The notes under the pieces: model-generated
Told to the model about the DNA's origin: nothing
The model's input: only the letters and a program-made list of their open reading frames with translations
Databases searched by the model: none
Assembly: GCF_004342485.1 (NCBI RefSeq)
Contig: NZ_SMBU01000008.1
Span: 62,001-126,000, forward strand
Reading direction: 5' to 3'
Length of the DNA: 64,000 nucleotides
Source: Roseateles saccharophilus
Lineage (GTDB): Bacteria; Pseudomonadota; Gammaproteobacteria; Burkholderiales; Burkholderiaceae_C
Position numbers and translations under genes: made by a program
Part shown: positions 20,497 to 30,840 of the stretch, in pieces
Numbering within the stretch: the first letter of the stretch is position 1
Layout: each line of letters starts with the position of its first letter

Positions 20497-21179
20497 ACTT
20501 CGACGCCATCGCGGAGAACCTGCCGCTGTATCTCGGCGGGCTGGTCGTCACGCTGCAACTGCTGGCCCTGTCACTCGTCGGCGGCATGCTGCTGGCAGTG
20601 CCCCTGGCCATCGTGCGCACGGTGTTCAGGGGCTGGCCGTCGCGGCTGGTCTGGGTCTACACCTATGCCTTCCGCGGCACGCCGATGCTGGTGCAGCTCT
20701 TCCTCATCTACTACGGGCTGGCGCAGTTCGACGCGGTGCGCGACAGCTGGGCCTGGCCCTGGCTGTCGTCGGCCACCTTTTGCGCCTGGCTGACCTTCAC
20801 GCTGAACACGGCCGCCTACACGACCGAGATCATCGCGGGCAGCATCCGCGCGCTGCCGGCCGGCGAGATCGAGGCCGCCAAGGCCTTGGGCATGAGCCGC
20901 GGGCTGATGCTGCGCCGCATCGTGCTGCCCGCCGCGCTGCGCCGCGCGCTGCCTGCCTACGGCAACGAGGCCATCTTCATGCTGCACGGCACGTCGCTGG
21001 CCAGCACGGTCACACTGGTGGACACGACCGGCGCGGCCCAGATGGTCTATGCCAAGTACTACCTGCCGTTCGAGGCCTTCATCACCGCCGGCGCCTTCTA
21101 CCTCGTGCTGACGCTCAGCCTGGTCGGCCTGTTCCGCTGGGCCGAAGGCCGCTGGCTGAAGCCCATGATGTCCCGCTGA
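20493..21179 (+). CDS. Amino acid ABC transporter permease (HisM/ArtM-like)
   Basis: 228 residues, HisQM-family permease and heterodimer partner of the preceding product. The EAA loop is TTEIIAGSIRALPAGEIEAA at about 109-128, and RGTPMLVQLFLIYYG is typical of the family. It starts with GTG inside the end of the previous gene. The stop is followed after two bases by the aspartoacylase-family gene. Confidence 0.88.
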   Translation: MNFDAIAENLPLYLGGLVVTLQLLALSLVGGMLLAVPLAIVRTVFRGWPSRLVWVYTYAFRGTPMLVQLFLIYYGLAQFDAVRDSWAWPWLSSATFCAWLTFTLNTAAYTTEIIAGSIRALPAGEIEAAKALGMSRGLMLRRIVLPAALRRALPAYGNEAIFMLHGTSLASTVTLVDTTGAAQMVYAKYYLPFEAFITAGAFYLVLTLSLVGLFRWAEGRWLKPMMSR

Positions 21180-21181
21180 AC

Positions 21182-22297
21182 ATGCAAGCCATCCACCATC
21201 CCCTGCTCTCCCCCGCTCCCGGCACGCAACGTGAACTCGTGTCGCTGCACTACGGCCAGCCCGGCGGCCCGAAGGCCTACATCCAGGCCTCGCTGCACGG
21301 CGACGAACTTCCCGGCATGCTGGTGGCCCACCATCTGCGCCTGCAGCTCGACGCGCTGGAGGCCGCCGGCCAGGTCACGGGCGAGATCGTCCTCGTGCCC
21401 GTGGCCAACCCCATCGGCCTGAGCCAGTTCCTGCTGCACGCCCATCTCGGCCGCTTCGAGTTCATGTCGGGCGAGAACTTCAACCGCCACTACCCGGATC
21501 AGATCGATGCCGTCGCCGCCGCCGTCGGGCCGCAGCTCGGTGCGGATGCGGCGGCCAATGTCGCCCTGCTGCGCCGCGCGCTGAAGGCCGCCGTGCTGGC
21601 CGCGCCGGCAGACACCGAGTTGCAGTCGCTGCGCCGCACGCTGATGAGCCTGTCCTGCGATGCCGACATCGTGCTGGACCTGCACTGCGACGCCCAGGCC
21701 GTGATGCACCTCTATGCCGAGACGCCCTGCTGGCCCGACTGCGAGCCGCTGGCGCGCTTCCTCGGCGCGCGCCTGACGCTGCTGGCCCAGGACTCCGGCG
21801 ACAACCCCTTCGACGAGGCCAGCTCCCAGGTCTGGTGGAAATGGAACCAACATTTCGCCGGCCGCTTCCCGATCCCGCAGGCCTGCCTGTCGGCCACGGT
21901 CGAGCTGCGCGGCGCCGCCGACGTGACCCACGAGCTGGCCGCCGCCGATGCGAAGAACATCATCGACTTCCTGCGCTGGCGCGGCCTGATCGCGGGCGAC
22001 AAGCCAGCCCTGCCCGCGGCGAAAGGCGACGCCCGGCCACTGGCCGGCAGCATGCCGATCAAGGCGCCGGTGGCAGGCGTGCTGACCTTCCTGAAGGAAG
22101 TCGGCGCCGACGTGAAGGCCGGCGAGGTGCTCGCCCATGTCATCGACCCCATCACGGCCCAGGTCACCGAACTGAAGAGCCCCGTCGACGGCCTGCTGTT
22201 CGCGCGCGACTTCCTGCGCTTCGCGAATGCCGGCATGCGTGTCGCGAAAGTTGCCGGCCGCGAGGCGCTGCGCACCGGCAAGCTGCTCGGAGCCTGA
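21182..22297 (+). CDS. Succinylglutamate desuccinylase/aspartoacylase family zinc hydrolase
   Basis: 371 residues of the M14-like AstE/ASPA family. Zinc ligands are readable in LHGDELPG (His and Glu) and VLDLHCD (His). The C-terminal part (about 285-371) forms a beta-barrel domain with APVAGVLTFLKEVGADVKAG, reminiscent of a biotinyl/lipoyl fold and common in this subfamily. The enzyme likely removes an acyl group from an N-acylated amino acid. Its place between the permease and ATPase genes implies that the imported solute is an acyl-amino acid or related compound deacylated on entry. The exact substrate cannot be given. Confidence 0.82.
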   Translation: MQAIHHPLLSPAPGTQRELVSLHYGQPGGPKAYIQASLHGDELPGMLVAHHLRLQLDALEAAGQVTGEIVLVPVANPIGLSQFLLHAHLGRFEFMSGENFNRHYPDQIDAVAAAVGPQLGADAAANVALLRRALKAAVLAAPADTELQSLRRTLMSLSCDADIVLDLHCDAQAVMHLYAETPCWPDCEPLARFLGARLTLLAQDSGDNPFDEASSQVWWKWNQHFAGRFPIPQACLSATVELRGAADVTHELAAADAKNIIDFLRWRGLIAGDKPALPAAKGDARPLAGSMPIKAPVAGVLTFLKEVGADVKAGEVLAHVIDPITAQVTELKSPVDGLLFARDFLRFANAGMRVAKVAGREALRTGKLLGA

Positions 22298-22302
22298 AAG
22301 AA

Positions 22303-23070
22303 ATGTCCATCCAACTCCAAGCCACCAACATCCACAAGCGCTTCGGCGAGCGCGAGGTGCTCAAGGGCATCTCGTTCAGCGCGCAACGCGGCGACGTCGT
22401 CACGCTGATCGGCTCCTCGGGCTCGGGCAAGAGCACGCTGCTGCGCTGCCTGAACCTGCTGGAGCAGCCGCACGAAGGCGAGCTCAGCCTGGGCGGCGAG
22501 GCGCTGAAGCTCGTGCGCGACCGCGACGGCAGTCTGAAGGCGGCCGACGCCCGCCAGCTGCAGCGCTGGCGCGCACGCCTGGCGATGGTGTTCCAGAACT
22601 TCAACCTCTGGGCCCACATGACGGTGCTGGAGAACGTCATCGAGGCGCCCATCCATGTGCTGGGCCGGCCCAAGACCGAGGCCGTCGAGCGCGCACAGGC
22701 CCTGCTCGCGCGCGTGGGCGTCTCGCACCGCGCCAACGTCTACCCGGCCCAGCTCTCCGGTGGCGAGCAGCAGCGCGTGGCCATCGCCCGCGCGCTGGCC
22801 GTGGACCCCGAGGTCATGCTGTTCGACGAGCCCACGTCGGCGCTGGACCCCGAGTTGGTCGGCGAAGTCCTCAAGGTCATGCGCGACCTGGCCGCCGAAG
22901 GCCGCACGATGATCGTCGTGACCCACGAGATGGGCTTTGCGCGCGAGGTCTCCAACCATTGCCTCTTCCTGCACCAGGGCCGGGTTGAGGAGGAAGGAAA
23001 CCCGAAGGAAATGCTGCTGAAGCCGCAATGCGAGCGGCTGCAGCAGTTCCTGTCGGGCGGCCTCAAGTAG
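22303..23070 (+). CDS. Amino acid ABC transporter ATP-binding protein (HisP/GlnQ-like)
   Basis: 255 residues with Walker A GSSGSGKST (about 40), the Q-loop segment MVFQNFNLWAHMTV, signature LSGGEQQRVAIARAL, Walker B MLFDEPTSALDPE and switch His in VVTHEMG. A 20-residue insertion after LSLGGEAL is also found in HisP-type proteins. It energises import through the two permeases. It is the last gene of the plus-strand transporter operon and faces the oligopeptidase gene; an inverted repeat lies between them. Confidence 0.9.
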   Translation: MSIQLQATNIHKRFGEREVLKGISFSAQRGDVVTLIGSSGSGKSTLLRCLNLLEQPHEGELSLGGEALKLVRDRDGSLKAADARQLQRWRARLAMVFQNFNLWAHMTVLENVIEAPIHVLGRPKTEAVERAQALLARVGVSHRANVYPAQLSGGEQQRVAIARALAVDPEVMLFDEPTSALDPELVGEVLKVMRDLAAEGRTMIVVTHEMGFAREVSNHCLFLHQGRVEEEGNPKEMLLKPQCERLQQFLSGGLK

Positions 23071-23119
23071 GGCCTGTTAGCACCGCGGCAGCAGGTCGCC
23101 GTGATGTGAACAGGCCCTA
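23068..23119. terminator. Inverted repeat between convergent genes, containing both stop codons
   Basis: The 11-base arms TAGGGCCTGTT (23068-23078) and AACAGGCCCTA (23109-23119) are perfectly complementary around a 30-base loop. The outer TAG of each arm is the stop codon of the gene on that strand. It may act as a two-way terminator, although no T-run follows on either side. Confidence 0.45.
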
Positions 23120-25165
23120 GGCGAGCAGGCCGCGGTCCTTCAGCATCGGCTCGACGACCGGGTCGCGCCCACGGAAGGCACGGAAGGCCTCGCCGGGCTC
23201 GCGGCTGTTGCCGCTCGAATAGATGCATTCGCGCAGCCGCGCAGCCACGGCCGGGTCGAACGCATTGCCGGCCTCGATGAAGGCGTCGAAGGCATCGCAG
23301 TCCAGCACCTCGGCCCACAGGTAGACGTAGTAGCCGGCCGCATAGCCGGCACTGCTGAACAGGTGCTGGAAATGGGTCAGCCGGTGGTTCAGGCCGACCT
23401 CGGCCGGCAGACCCCAGGCCGCCAGCGTGTCGCGCTCGAAGGCAACGACGTCGCCGGGTGCGGCCGGCAGCGCGTGCACCGCCATGTCGACGAGGGCGCT
23501 GGCCGTGTAGCGCAGCGTCTCGTAGCCCTGACCGAACTGGCGTGCCGCCTGCAGCCTGGCCAGCAGCGCGTCGGGCAGGGGCGCGTCGGTCTGCCAGTGG
23601 CGGGCGAACTTCTTCAGCACCTCGGACTCGGCCATCCAGTGCTCGAAGAGCTGGGACGGCAGCTCGACGAAGTCGCGCAGCACCTGGGTGCCGGCCAGGC
23701 GCTCGTGCTCGACGCTGGACAGCAGGCCGTGCAGGCCATGGCCGAACTCGTGGAAGAGCGTGCGCACGTCGTCGAAGCTCAGCAGCGTCGGCTCACCGGC
23801 GGCACCGCGCGCGAAGTTGTTGTTGTTCAGGATGACGGGCGTGGTGCCCAGGGCGCGGCTCTGGTTGCGCAGCGCGCTCATCCAGGCGCCGCTGCGCTTG
23901 GATGAACGCGCGAAGTTGTCCTGCAGGAACAGGCCGCGCAGGCCGTCGTCGGAGTCGAAGACCTCCCAGGCGCGCACGTCGGCGTGATAGCCGGCGATGT
24001 CGGGCCGAGCCTTGAACCGCAGGCCGAACAGGCGGCCCGCGCAATCGAACATGGCCGCCACCATGCGATCCAGCGGAAAGTAGGGCTTGACCTCGGACTC
24101 GTCCAGCTCGAAGCGGGTGCGCCTGGCCTGCTCGGCGTAGAAGCGCCAGTCCCAGGGTTCCAGCGCATGCGTGGCGCCAGCCGCGGCCATCGCGCCGAGC
24201 ACGGCCTCGCGTTCGCGCGCCTGGGCGGCCAGGGCCGGGTGCCAGACGCGCTCCAGCAGCTCCATGACGGCCTGCCGGCTGCGCGCCATCGTGTCCTCCA
24301 GCGCGTAGTCGGCATAACAGGCATGGCCGTGCAGCCGCGCGGCTTCAGCGCGCAGTTCGAGGATCTCGCGGCAGATGGCGCGGTTGTCGCTGTCGCCGGT
24401 GTCGTCGCCGCGCCCCACCCAGGCGCGCCAGGCCTGCTCGCGCAGGTCACGCCGGGCGCTGAAGCCGAGGAAGGGCAAGATCAGCGAGCGCGACAGCGTG
24501 ATGACGTGCAGGCCCTCCTGCATCAACCCGCGGTCGATGGCGGCCTGGCGGGCCGCCGTGCGCACGAAGCCGGGCAGGCCGGCAAGCTCGGCCTCGGTCG
24601 CGAGCCGCAGCTGGTAGCCGTTCTCGGCGCCCAGCACGTTCTGCGCAAAGCGGGTGTTCAGCTCGGCCAGGCTTGTCATCACGGCGGCATAGCGTTCCCG
24701 CGCCGCCGGTTCGAGGCGGGCGCCGGCGCGCACGAAGTCCAGGTGCACGCGCTCCAGCAGGCGGCGCTGCTCCGGCGTCAGGCCCAGGGCTTCGCGCCGT
24801 TCGAAGAGCGCATCGATGCGGGCGAACAGGCCCTGGTGCATGTAGACGGCGCTGCCATGGGCGGCCAGCGGCGCGGCCAGCGCGCGCTGCACGGATTGCA
24901 GGGCGGGTGACGTGGCCGACGCAGCCAGTGTGTAGAAGAGATGCTCCAGCCGGGTCAGCTGCCGGCCGCTGGCATCGAAGGCGGCCAGCGTGTTCGCAAA
25001 GCCTGGCGCCTCGGCCTGGGCGGCGATGGCGTCGATCTCCGCGCGATGTTCGGCCAGCGCGACCTCGAAGGCGGGCGGGAAGTGCTCGGGCGCGATGGCG
25101 TCGAAATCGGGCAGGCCATGGGCCTGGGGCCAGGCCAGCAGCAGCGGATTGCCAAGTGCGGTCAT
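23117..25165 (-). CDS. prlC: M3 family oligopeptidase (oligopeptidase A/PrlC-like)
   Basis: 682 residues, the usual length of oligopeptidase A. The zinc site is TLFHEFGHGLHGLLSS, with the HEXXH at about residue 473 and the downstream Glu in the EHERLAG region. FDDVRTLFHEF, PSQLFEHW and SAGYAAGYYVYLWAEVLD are also typical. It is a cytoplasmic metallopeptidase that clears short peptides and cleaved signal peptides. The start follows a clear GGAG ribosome site. A strong hairpin lies between this gene and the upstream coiled-coil gene. Confidence 0.9.
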   Translation of the reverse strand: MTALGNPLLLAWPQAHGLPDFDAIAPEHFPPAFEVALAEHRAEIDAIAAQAEAPGFANTLAAFDASGRQLTRLEHLFYTLAASATSPALQSVQRALAAPLAAHGSAVYMHQGLFARIDALFERREALGLTPEQRRLLERVHLDFVRAGARLEPAARERYAAVMTSLAELNTRFAQNVLGAENGYQLRLATEAELAGLPGFVRTAARQAAIDRGLMQEGLHVITLSRSLILPFLGFSARRDLREQAWRAWVGRGDDTGDSDNRAICREILELRAEAARLHGHACYADYALEDTMARSRQAVMELLERVWHPALAAQAREREAVLGAMAAAGATHALEPWDWRFYAEQARRTRFELDESEVKPYFPLDRMVAAMFDCAGRLFGLRFKARPDIAGYHADVRAWEVFDSDDGLRGLFLQDNFARSSKRSGAWMSALRNQSRALGTTPVILNNNNFARGAAGEPTLLSFDDVRTLFHEFGHGLHGLLSSVEHERLAGTQVLRDFVELPSQLFEHWMAESEVLKKFARHWQTDAPLPDALLARLQAARQFGQGYETLRYTASALVDMAVHALPAAPGDVVAFERDTLAAWGLPAEVGLNHRLTHFQHLFSSAGYAAGYYVYLWAEVLDCDAFDAFIEAGNAFDPAVAARLRECIYSSGNSREPGEAFRAFRGRDPVVEPMLKDRGLLA

Positions 25166-25184
25166 GGAGTCTCCTGGAAGCGAA

Positions 25185-25215
25185 ACGGGCCGCTCCCGGA
25201 GGGGAGGCGGCCCGT
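25185..25215 (-). terminator. GC-rich hairpin downstream of the coiled-coil protein gene
   Basis: On the minus strand ACGGGCCGCCTCCCC pairs with GGGAGCGGCCCGT (one bulge), followed by TTTCGCTT. It sits between the stop at 25241 and the prlC start, as expected for an intrinsic terminator with a weak T-run. Confidence 0.55.
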
Positions 25216-25240
25216 CGAGGGGGTCAGCAGGTCGCGGCGA

Positions 25241-25906
25241 TCACTTGCCGGCGGCAGCGGCCTTCTCCTTGCGGATGGCCTTCTCGTCGTTCTCGTCGTA
25301 GGCCTTGTTCTGGCACTCGGCCTTCCACTTGTCGTTGGCGTCGTAGTGCTTCTCGGTGCGGTCCTCGATGGCCTTGAACTGCGCGTCCAGCGCATCGACC
25401 TTCTCGCTGAAGGCCTTGCGCTTGACGCCCTGCTCGGCATCGGCGGCCTTCACGGCATCGACCATCGGGCCGAAGGCGTTCGCGCGGGCCATATAGGCCT
25501 CGTTGCGCGCCTTCAGCTCGGCCTTTTCGAGCTTGGGGGCGTCGGCCGTCAGCGCCTCGTGGGCCTTCAGTATGGCTTCCTTCTCGGCCTTCACGGCTTC
25601 GACCTGCTTGCCCAGCGCGGCTTCGCCGGCCTCGATCGTGCCCTTCTCGGCCTTGAGCTTGTCGGCGTTGGCCTTGTAGGAGGCCTGTTCGGCCTTGATG
25701 GCCTCGGCCTCCTTGCCATTGGCTTCCTGCGTATCGATGCAGGCACGCAGTTCGTCGCGCGTCATCAGCTTGGGCTTGGGTTTTTCCACGACCGGGTTGC
25801 TGACCTTGTTGTTCTTCGGGTCGACCTTGGCCTTGGTGTTGGTGGTGACCTGCGCCTGGGCAGAGACAGCGATGACCAGGACCAGCGGGAGGAGGATGCG
25901 TTTCAT
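25241..25906 (-). CDS. Secreted Lys/Ala/Glu-rich coiled-coil protein of unknown function
   Basis: 221 residues with a signal peptide (MKRILLPLVLVIAVSAQAQ) and then an almost wholly helical, charged sequence: KAEQASYKANADKLKAEK, GEAALGKQVEAVKAEKEA, KAKVDPKNN. Long heptad stretches lie at about 70-215. Two Cys are spaced far apart (CIDTQ near 58, CQNK near 200), so a disulphide closing a helical hairpin is possible. No family is recognised. Codon usage matches the surroundings. It is monocistronic on the minus strand, divergent from yaeQ and followed by a hairpin terminator. Confidence 0.75.
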   Translation of the reverse strand: MKRILLPLVLVIAVSAQAQVTTNTKAKVDPKNNKVSNPVVEKPKPKLMTRDELRACIDTQEANGKEAEAIKAEQASYKANADKLKAEKGTIEAGEAALGKQVEAVKAEKEAILKAHEALTADAPKLEKAELKARNEAYMARANAFGPMVDAVKAADAEQGVKRKAFSEKVDALDAQFKAIEDRTEKHYDANDKWKAECQNKAYDENDEKAIRKEKAAAAGK

Positions 25907-26012
25907 GTCGAGCGCGCAACGCGGGGTTGCGAAGGTTCAGAAGCGGGAGCCGGAATCATGCCACGAGGCTTCGCGTCGATAATGGCGGGCTGCCCTTAGT
26001 AACCACCGTTTC

Positions 26013-26569
26013 ATGGCGCTCAAAGCCACCATCTACAAAGCCCAGCTCCAGATCGCCGACATGGACCGCCATGTCTACGGCGACCACAACCTCACGCTCG
26101 CCTGCCACCCCAGCGAGACCGAGGAGAGGCTGATGATCCGCGTGCTGGCCTTCGCGCTGAATGTGCCGGCCGACGACCTGCGCGGGCGCCTGGAGTTCAC
26201 CAAGGGCCTGTCCGACGTCGACGAGCCCGACCTCTGGCAGCTCGACCTGACCGGCGACGTCGTGCACTGGATCGACCTTGGCCAGCCCGACGACCGCCGC
26301 CTGATGAAGGCCCACGGCCGCAGCGAGCGGGTCAGCGTCTACAGCTTCGCGTCCAGCACCGAGGTCTGGTGGCGCAACCTCGAGAACAAGCTGACCCGCG
26401 CACCCAAGCTGGCCGTCTGGCAGATCCCGGCCGAGCAATCGCAGGCGCTGGCGGCCCTGGCCGCGCGCAGCATGCAGCTGCAGATCAGCATCCAGGATGG
26501 CAGCGTCTATGTGTCGACCGCGGACGCGTCGGTCGAGATCCACCCCGTCGCGCTGAAGACGCCTGCCCA

Positions 26570-26573
<4 letters not shown>
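26013..26573 (+). CDS. yaeQ: YaeQ family protein
   Basis: 186 residues, full length for YaeQ. Family features are the start MALKATIYKAQLQIADMDRH, EDRLMIRVLAFAL-like EERLMIRVLAFAL at about 47-59, and the nuclease-like stretch WQLDLTGDVVHWIDLGQPD. YaeQ has a PD-(D/E)XK-like fold, but its cellular role is not settled. The last four bases overlap the start of the small acetyltransferase gene. Confidence 0.9.
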
Positions 26574-28157
<1,584 letters not shown>

Positions 28158-28179
28158 TCGCACACCCTCTGGCAGGGTT

Positions 28180-28207
28180 TTGACGAATACTGTATAAAAC
28201 TACAGCA
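28180..28207 (+). promoter_or_regulatory. LexA-type SOS operator with overlapping promoter
   Basis: CTGTATAAAACTACAG (28190-28205) has the invariant CTGT-N8-ACAG of LexA boxes with an AT-rich centre. A -35-like TTGACG lies at 28180-28185, and a weak -10 (CAGCAT, 28203-28208) falls 17 bases later, so the operator fills the spacer as at recA. LexA binding should block this promoter. Confidence 0.8.
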
Positions 28208-28225
28208 TTCACTGAGGAGCCTGCC

Positions 28226-28306
28226 ATGTACGGTCAATACCGCCAGAACTACGTCCCCGGTCGCCCCCTGCCGATGTGGGTCCAGAAGCTGCTGAGCTGG
28301 CTCTGA
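28226..28306 (+). CDS. 26-residue peptide under predicted LexA control
   Basis: The frame begins MYGQYRQNYVPGRPLP and ends with a hydrophobic-amphipathic tail MWVQKLLSWL. It has a strong ribosome site, GAGGAG at 28214-28219, six bases before the ATG, and lies 20 bases after the LexA box. The N-terminal half is polar and Tyr-rich; a Pro-Gly-Arg-Pro break precedes the tail, which could lie along a membrane. I do not recognise the peptide. SOS-induced small membrane peptides such as TisB are known elsewhere, but no sequence similarity is claimed. It stands alone between argG and the convergent ligase gene. Confidence 0.6.
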   Translation: MYGQYRQNYVPGRPLPMWVQKLLSWL

Positions 28307-28328
28307 GAACGAGCCCTGGGAGCCGCCG

Positions 28329-29155
28329 TCAGAACTCATCAGCCACACGGACGAAGCTGGCAAAACGCGGTTTTCCGCCCGGCGTCAGCTCACGGTAGCG
28401 GTAGGTCACCGTCGAGCCCATCGGCGGCGGGTTGCGGCGTTGGGCGTCGGTGAAACCCGTGCCCAGCTTGAAGCGCAGGCCCTCGGGCGTCTGCAGCACC
28501 AGGGCACCAAGCTGGCCGGCCAGCCGCCCCTTGCCGGGCATATGGCCGACGACGACGGCCTCGGCGTCCGCCAAGGGCTTGAGCTTGAGCAGCAGGTCGC
28601 TGCGCCCCGCCGCCAGCGGTGCGTCGGCGCGACGCAGCATCAGGCCCTCGCCGCCCGCGTCGACCACCTGCTTCAGCAGCGCGAGCAGTTCGGCATTCGA
28701 GCCGCAGCGCTGCTGCACCACGGGCAGCAGGACACCGCCAGCCAGGGTCTCGAGCTTGGCGGCCCGCTGGGAGAAATCGCCGCCGCTCGCCGGCAGTTCG
28801 AACACACGGTAGCTGACGCGATGCCATTCCGCGTCCACCGGCTCGGCGCGCCGCACGGTGGCCGACAGCGTGTCGAAGCTGCGCCGCGCGATCCACAGCT
28901 CGCCGTCCAGCGCCAGCCTGGGCAGCGAGGTCAGGAACCAGGCAGGCGCGGCGACCACGCGGCCGCTGCGAAAGCGCAGCGTCGCCCCGTCCCACAGCGC
29001 CCGCACGCCGTCGAGCTTCTCGCTGACGAGATAGGGCCTCGGGTCGATGCCGCAGGCCCGTTGCGAGCCAGCAGCGGCTCCAGCGCCAGCACCGGCCCGC
29101 TCAGGCTGCCCAGCCAGGCCAGCAGCACCCGCCGGCGCAGTGTCTTCACGCTCAT
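28329..29155 (-). pseudogene. Exported ATP-dependent DNA ligase (LigE-like), frameshifted near its N-terminus
   Basis: The catalytic region is complete: adenylation motif SEKLDGVRALWDG (Lys nucleophile), LDGELWIARR, EGLMLRR, LLKLKPLADAEAVVVG and a C-terminal OB-fold tail to FVRVADEF. In this frame the N-terminus is low-complexity. In a second frame, from an ATG at 29155, a good signal peptide is read (MSVKTLRRRVLLAWLGSL, then GPVLALEPLLARNG). The two frames meet near 29050-29062, and 827 bases between start and stop means one base is missing. Family members have a signal peptide joined directly to G-I-D-P-R, so this is a single-base deletion or a sequencing error. Intact enzymes of this type are periplasmic nick-sealing ligases, proposed to act during DNA uptake. 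Confidence 0.8.
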
Positions 29156-29229
29156 CGCCACCCTCGCTCATGGACCGAAGGCGGCCATCATCGGGCCGGC
29201 CTATCTACCGTGCGTGGCAGGATTCACCA

Positions 29230-30309
29230 TCAGACCACCACCGGCTCCGGCTCCAGCCGGATGCCGAAACGGCCATAGACGCTTTCCTGGATGGCCCGCG
29301 CCAACGTGACGACCTCGGCACCACGCGCCTCGCCCTTGTTGACCAGCACCAGGGCCTGTTTCTCGTAGACCGCCGCTCCACCCACCGTCTTCCCCTTCCA
29401 GCCGCAGGCGTCGATCATCCAGCCGGCCGCGAGCTTCACGCTCCCATCCGGCATAGGGTAGTGAACGATGCCGGGGTCGCGGCCGATGATGTCGCGGCAC
29501 TGCTCCTCGGTCACGACCGGGTTCTTGAAGAAGCTGCCGGCATTGCCGATGACGGCCGGGTCGGGCAGCTTGGCGCGGCGCACCGCGACGATCCAGTCGA
29601 AGATCTGGCGCGCATCGGGCGCCGTGATGCCGGTCTCGGCCATCCTGCGCTCGATCTCGAGGTAGCCGAGCACCGGCCGCCAGGGCCGCGGCAGCCTCAG
29701 CCGCACCTTGGTGATGACGCTCTTGCCGGCCAGGCCGCCGAAGTCGCTGTGCTTGAAGACGCTGTCGCGATAAGCGAAGCGGCAGACCTCGGCCGGCAGC
29801 AGCGCCGGCCGGCCGGTGACGAGGTCCATCACCTCAACCGCCTCCAGCCTGTCCTTGACCTCGATGCCGTAGGCGCCGATGTTCTGCACCGGCGCCGCGC
29901 CTACCGTGCCGGGAATCAACGCCATGTTCTCCAGGCCCGGCAGGCCCTGCTCCAGCGTCCAGCCGACCAGCTCATGCCAGACGACGCCGGCACCGGCCTC
30001 GACGATCCAGGCGTCGTCGCGGGTCTCGAGCAGCCGGATGCCGGGGATCTCCACCTTCAGCACGACGGAGTCGACGTCCTTGGTCAGCACCAGGTTGCTG
30101 CCGCCGCCAAGCACGAACTTCGGCGCCCGGCCCAGCTCCGGATGGTCCACGACGCGGCGCACGTCGGCCGCCTCGCGGATGCGCACGAGGCGGCGCGCGA
30201 CGGCGGGCAGCCCGAAAGTGTTGTACGGCCTGAGGTTGACATCGGTCTCGATCAGGACGCCGGGGGCTTCATTCGCGGGGGGCGCGGCGCTGGCAGGGGT
30301 TAGGCTCAT
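29230..30309 (-). CDS. murB: UDP-N-acetylenolpyruvoylglucosamine reductase
   Basis: 359 residues, type I (E. coli-like) MurB. The FAD-binding region contains [23 protein letters not shown] and [18 protein letters not shown]; the YRDSVFK loop and the catalytic [10 protein letters not shown] Ser are present. It reduces the enolpyruvyl group to lactyl in peptidoglycan precursor synthesis in the cytoplasm. The ATG at 30309 gives [10 protein letters not shown] and lies 40 bases from the divergent yajQ ATG, so the two genes share a short promoter region containing an AT-rich AAAATTTT patch. Confidence 0.95.
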   Translation of the reverse strand: MSLTPASAAPPANEAPGVLIETDVNLRPYNTFGLPAVARRLVRIREAADVRRVVDHPELGRAPKFVLGGGSNLVLTKDVDSVVLKVEIPGIRLLETRDDAWIVEAGAGVVWHELVGWTLEQGLPGLENMALIPGTVGAAPVQNIGAYGIEVKDRLEAVEVMDLVTGRPALLPAEVCRFAYRDSVFKHSDFGGLAGKSVITKVRLRLPRPWRPVLGYLEIERRMAETGITAPDARQIFDWIVAVRRAKLPDPAVIGNAGSFFKNPVVTEEQCRDIIGRDPGIVHYPMPDGSVKLAAGWMIDACGWKGKTVGGAAVYEKQALVLVNKGEARGAEVVTLARAIQESVYGRFGIRLEPEPVVV

Positions 30310-30349
30310 GGGAAAATTTTCGCAGACGCCAACCCAACGAGCTTTCAAT

Positions 30350-30838
30350 ATGCCCAGCTTCGACACCGTTCTCGAACCCGACCACGTCAAGATCCGCAAT
30401 GGGGTGGACAACAGCATCAAGGAAATCGGCACCCGTTTCGACTTCAAGGGCACCGGCGCCAAGGTCGAACTCAAGGACAAGGAAATCCACAGCACCGGCG
30501 ACAGCGAGTTCCAGCTCGAGCAGATCGAGGCCGTGCTCTACGCCAAGCTGACCAAGCAGGATGTCGTCATCAGTTTCCTGGACAAGCAGGACAAGATCGA
30601 AAAACTCGGCGGCGACAAGGTCCGCCAGGTCTACAAGATCAAGGAAGGCATCGAGGCCACACTGGCGAAGAAGATCGTCGCCTCGCTGAAGGAGAGCAAG
30701 CTCAAGGTGCAGGCCAGCATCCAGGGCGACGCGGTGCGCGTGACGGGCAAGAACCGCGACGATCTGCAGACGGCCATCGCCCACCTGAAGAAGAGCTTCA
30801 GCGACACACCGCTGACCTACAACAACTTCCGCGACTGA
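30350..30838 (+). CDS. yajQ: YajQ family nucleotide-binding protein
   Basis: 162 residues, canonical length. The start [54 protein letters not shown] and ending YNNFRD are typical. YajQ proteins have tandem RNA-binding-like folds; some bind c-di-GMP and modulate transcription in other Proteobacteria. That role is relevant here because an HD-GYP enzyme is encoded at 15.4 kb, but no direct link is shown. The ATG at 30350 follows a short divergent promoter region. Confidence 0.95.
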   Translation: MPSFDTVLEPDHVKIRNGVDNSIKEIGTRFDFKGTGAKVELKDKEIHSTGDSEFQLEQIEAVLYAKLTKQDVVISFLDKQDKIEKLGGDKVRQVYKIKEGIEATLAKKIVASLKESKLKVQASIQGDAVRVTGKNRDDLQTAIAHLKKSFSDTPLTYNNFRD

Positions 30839-30840
30839 AC

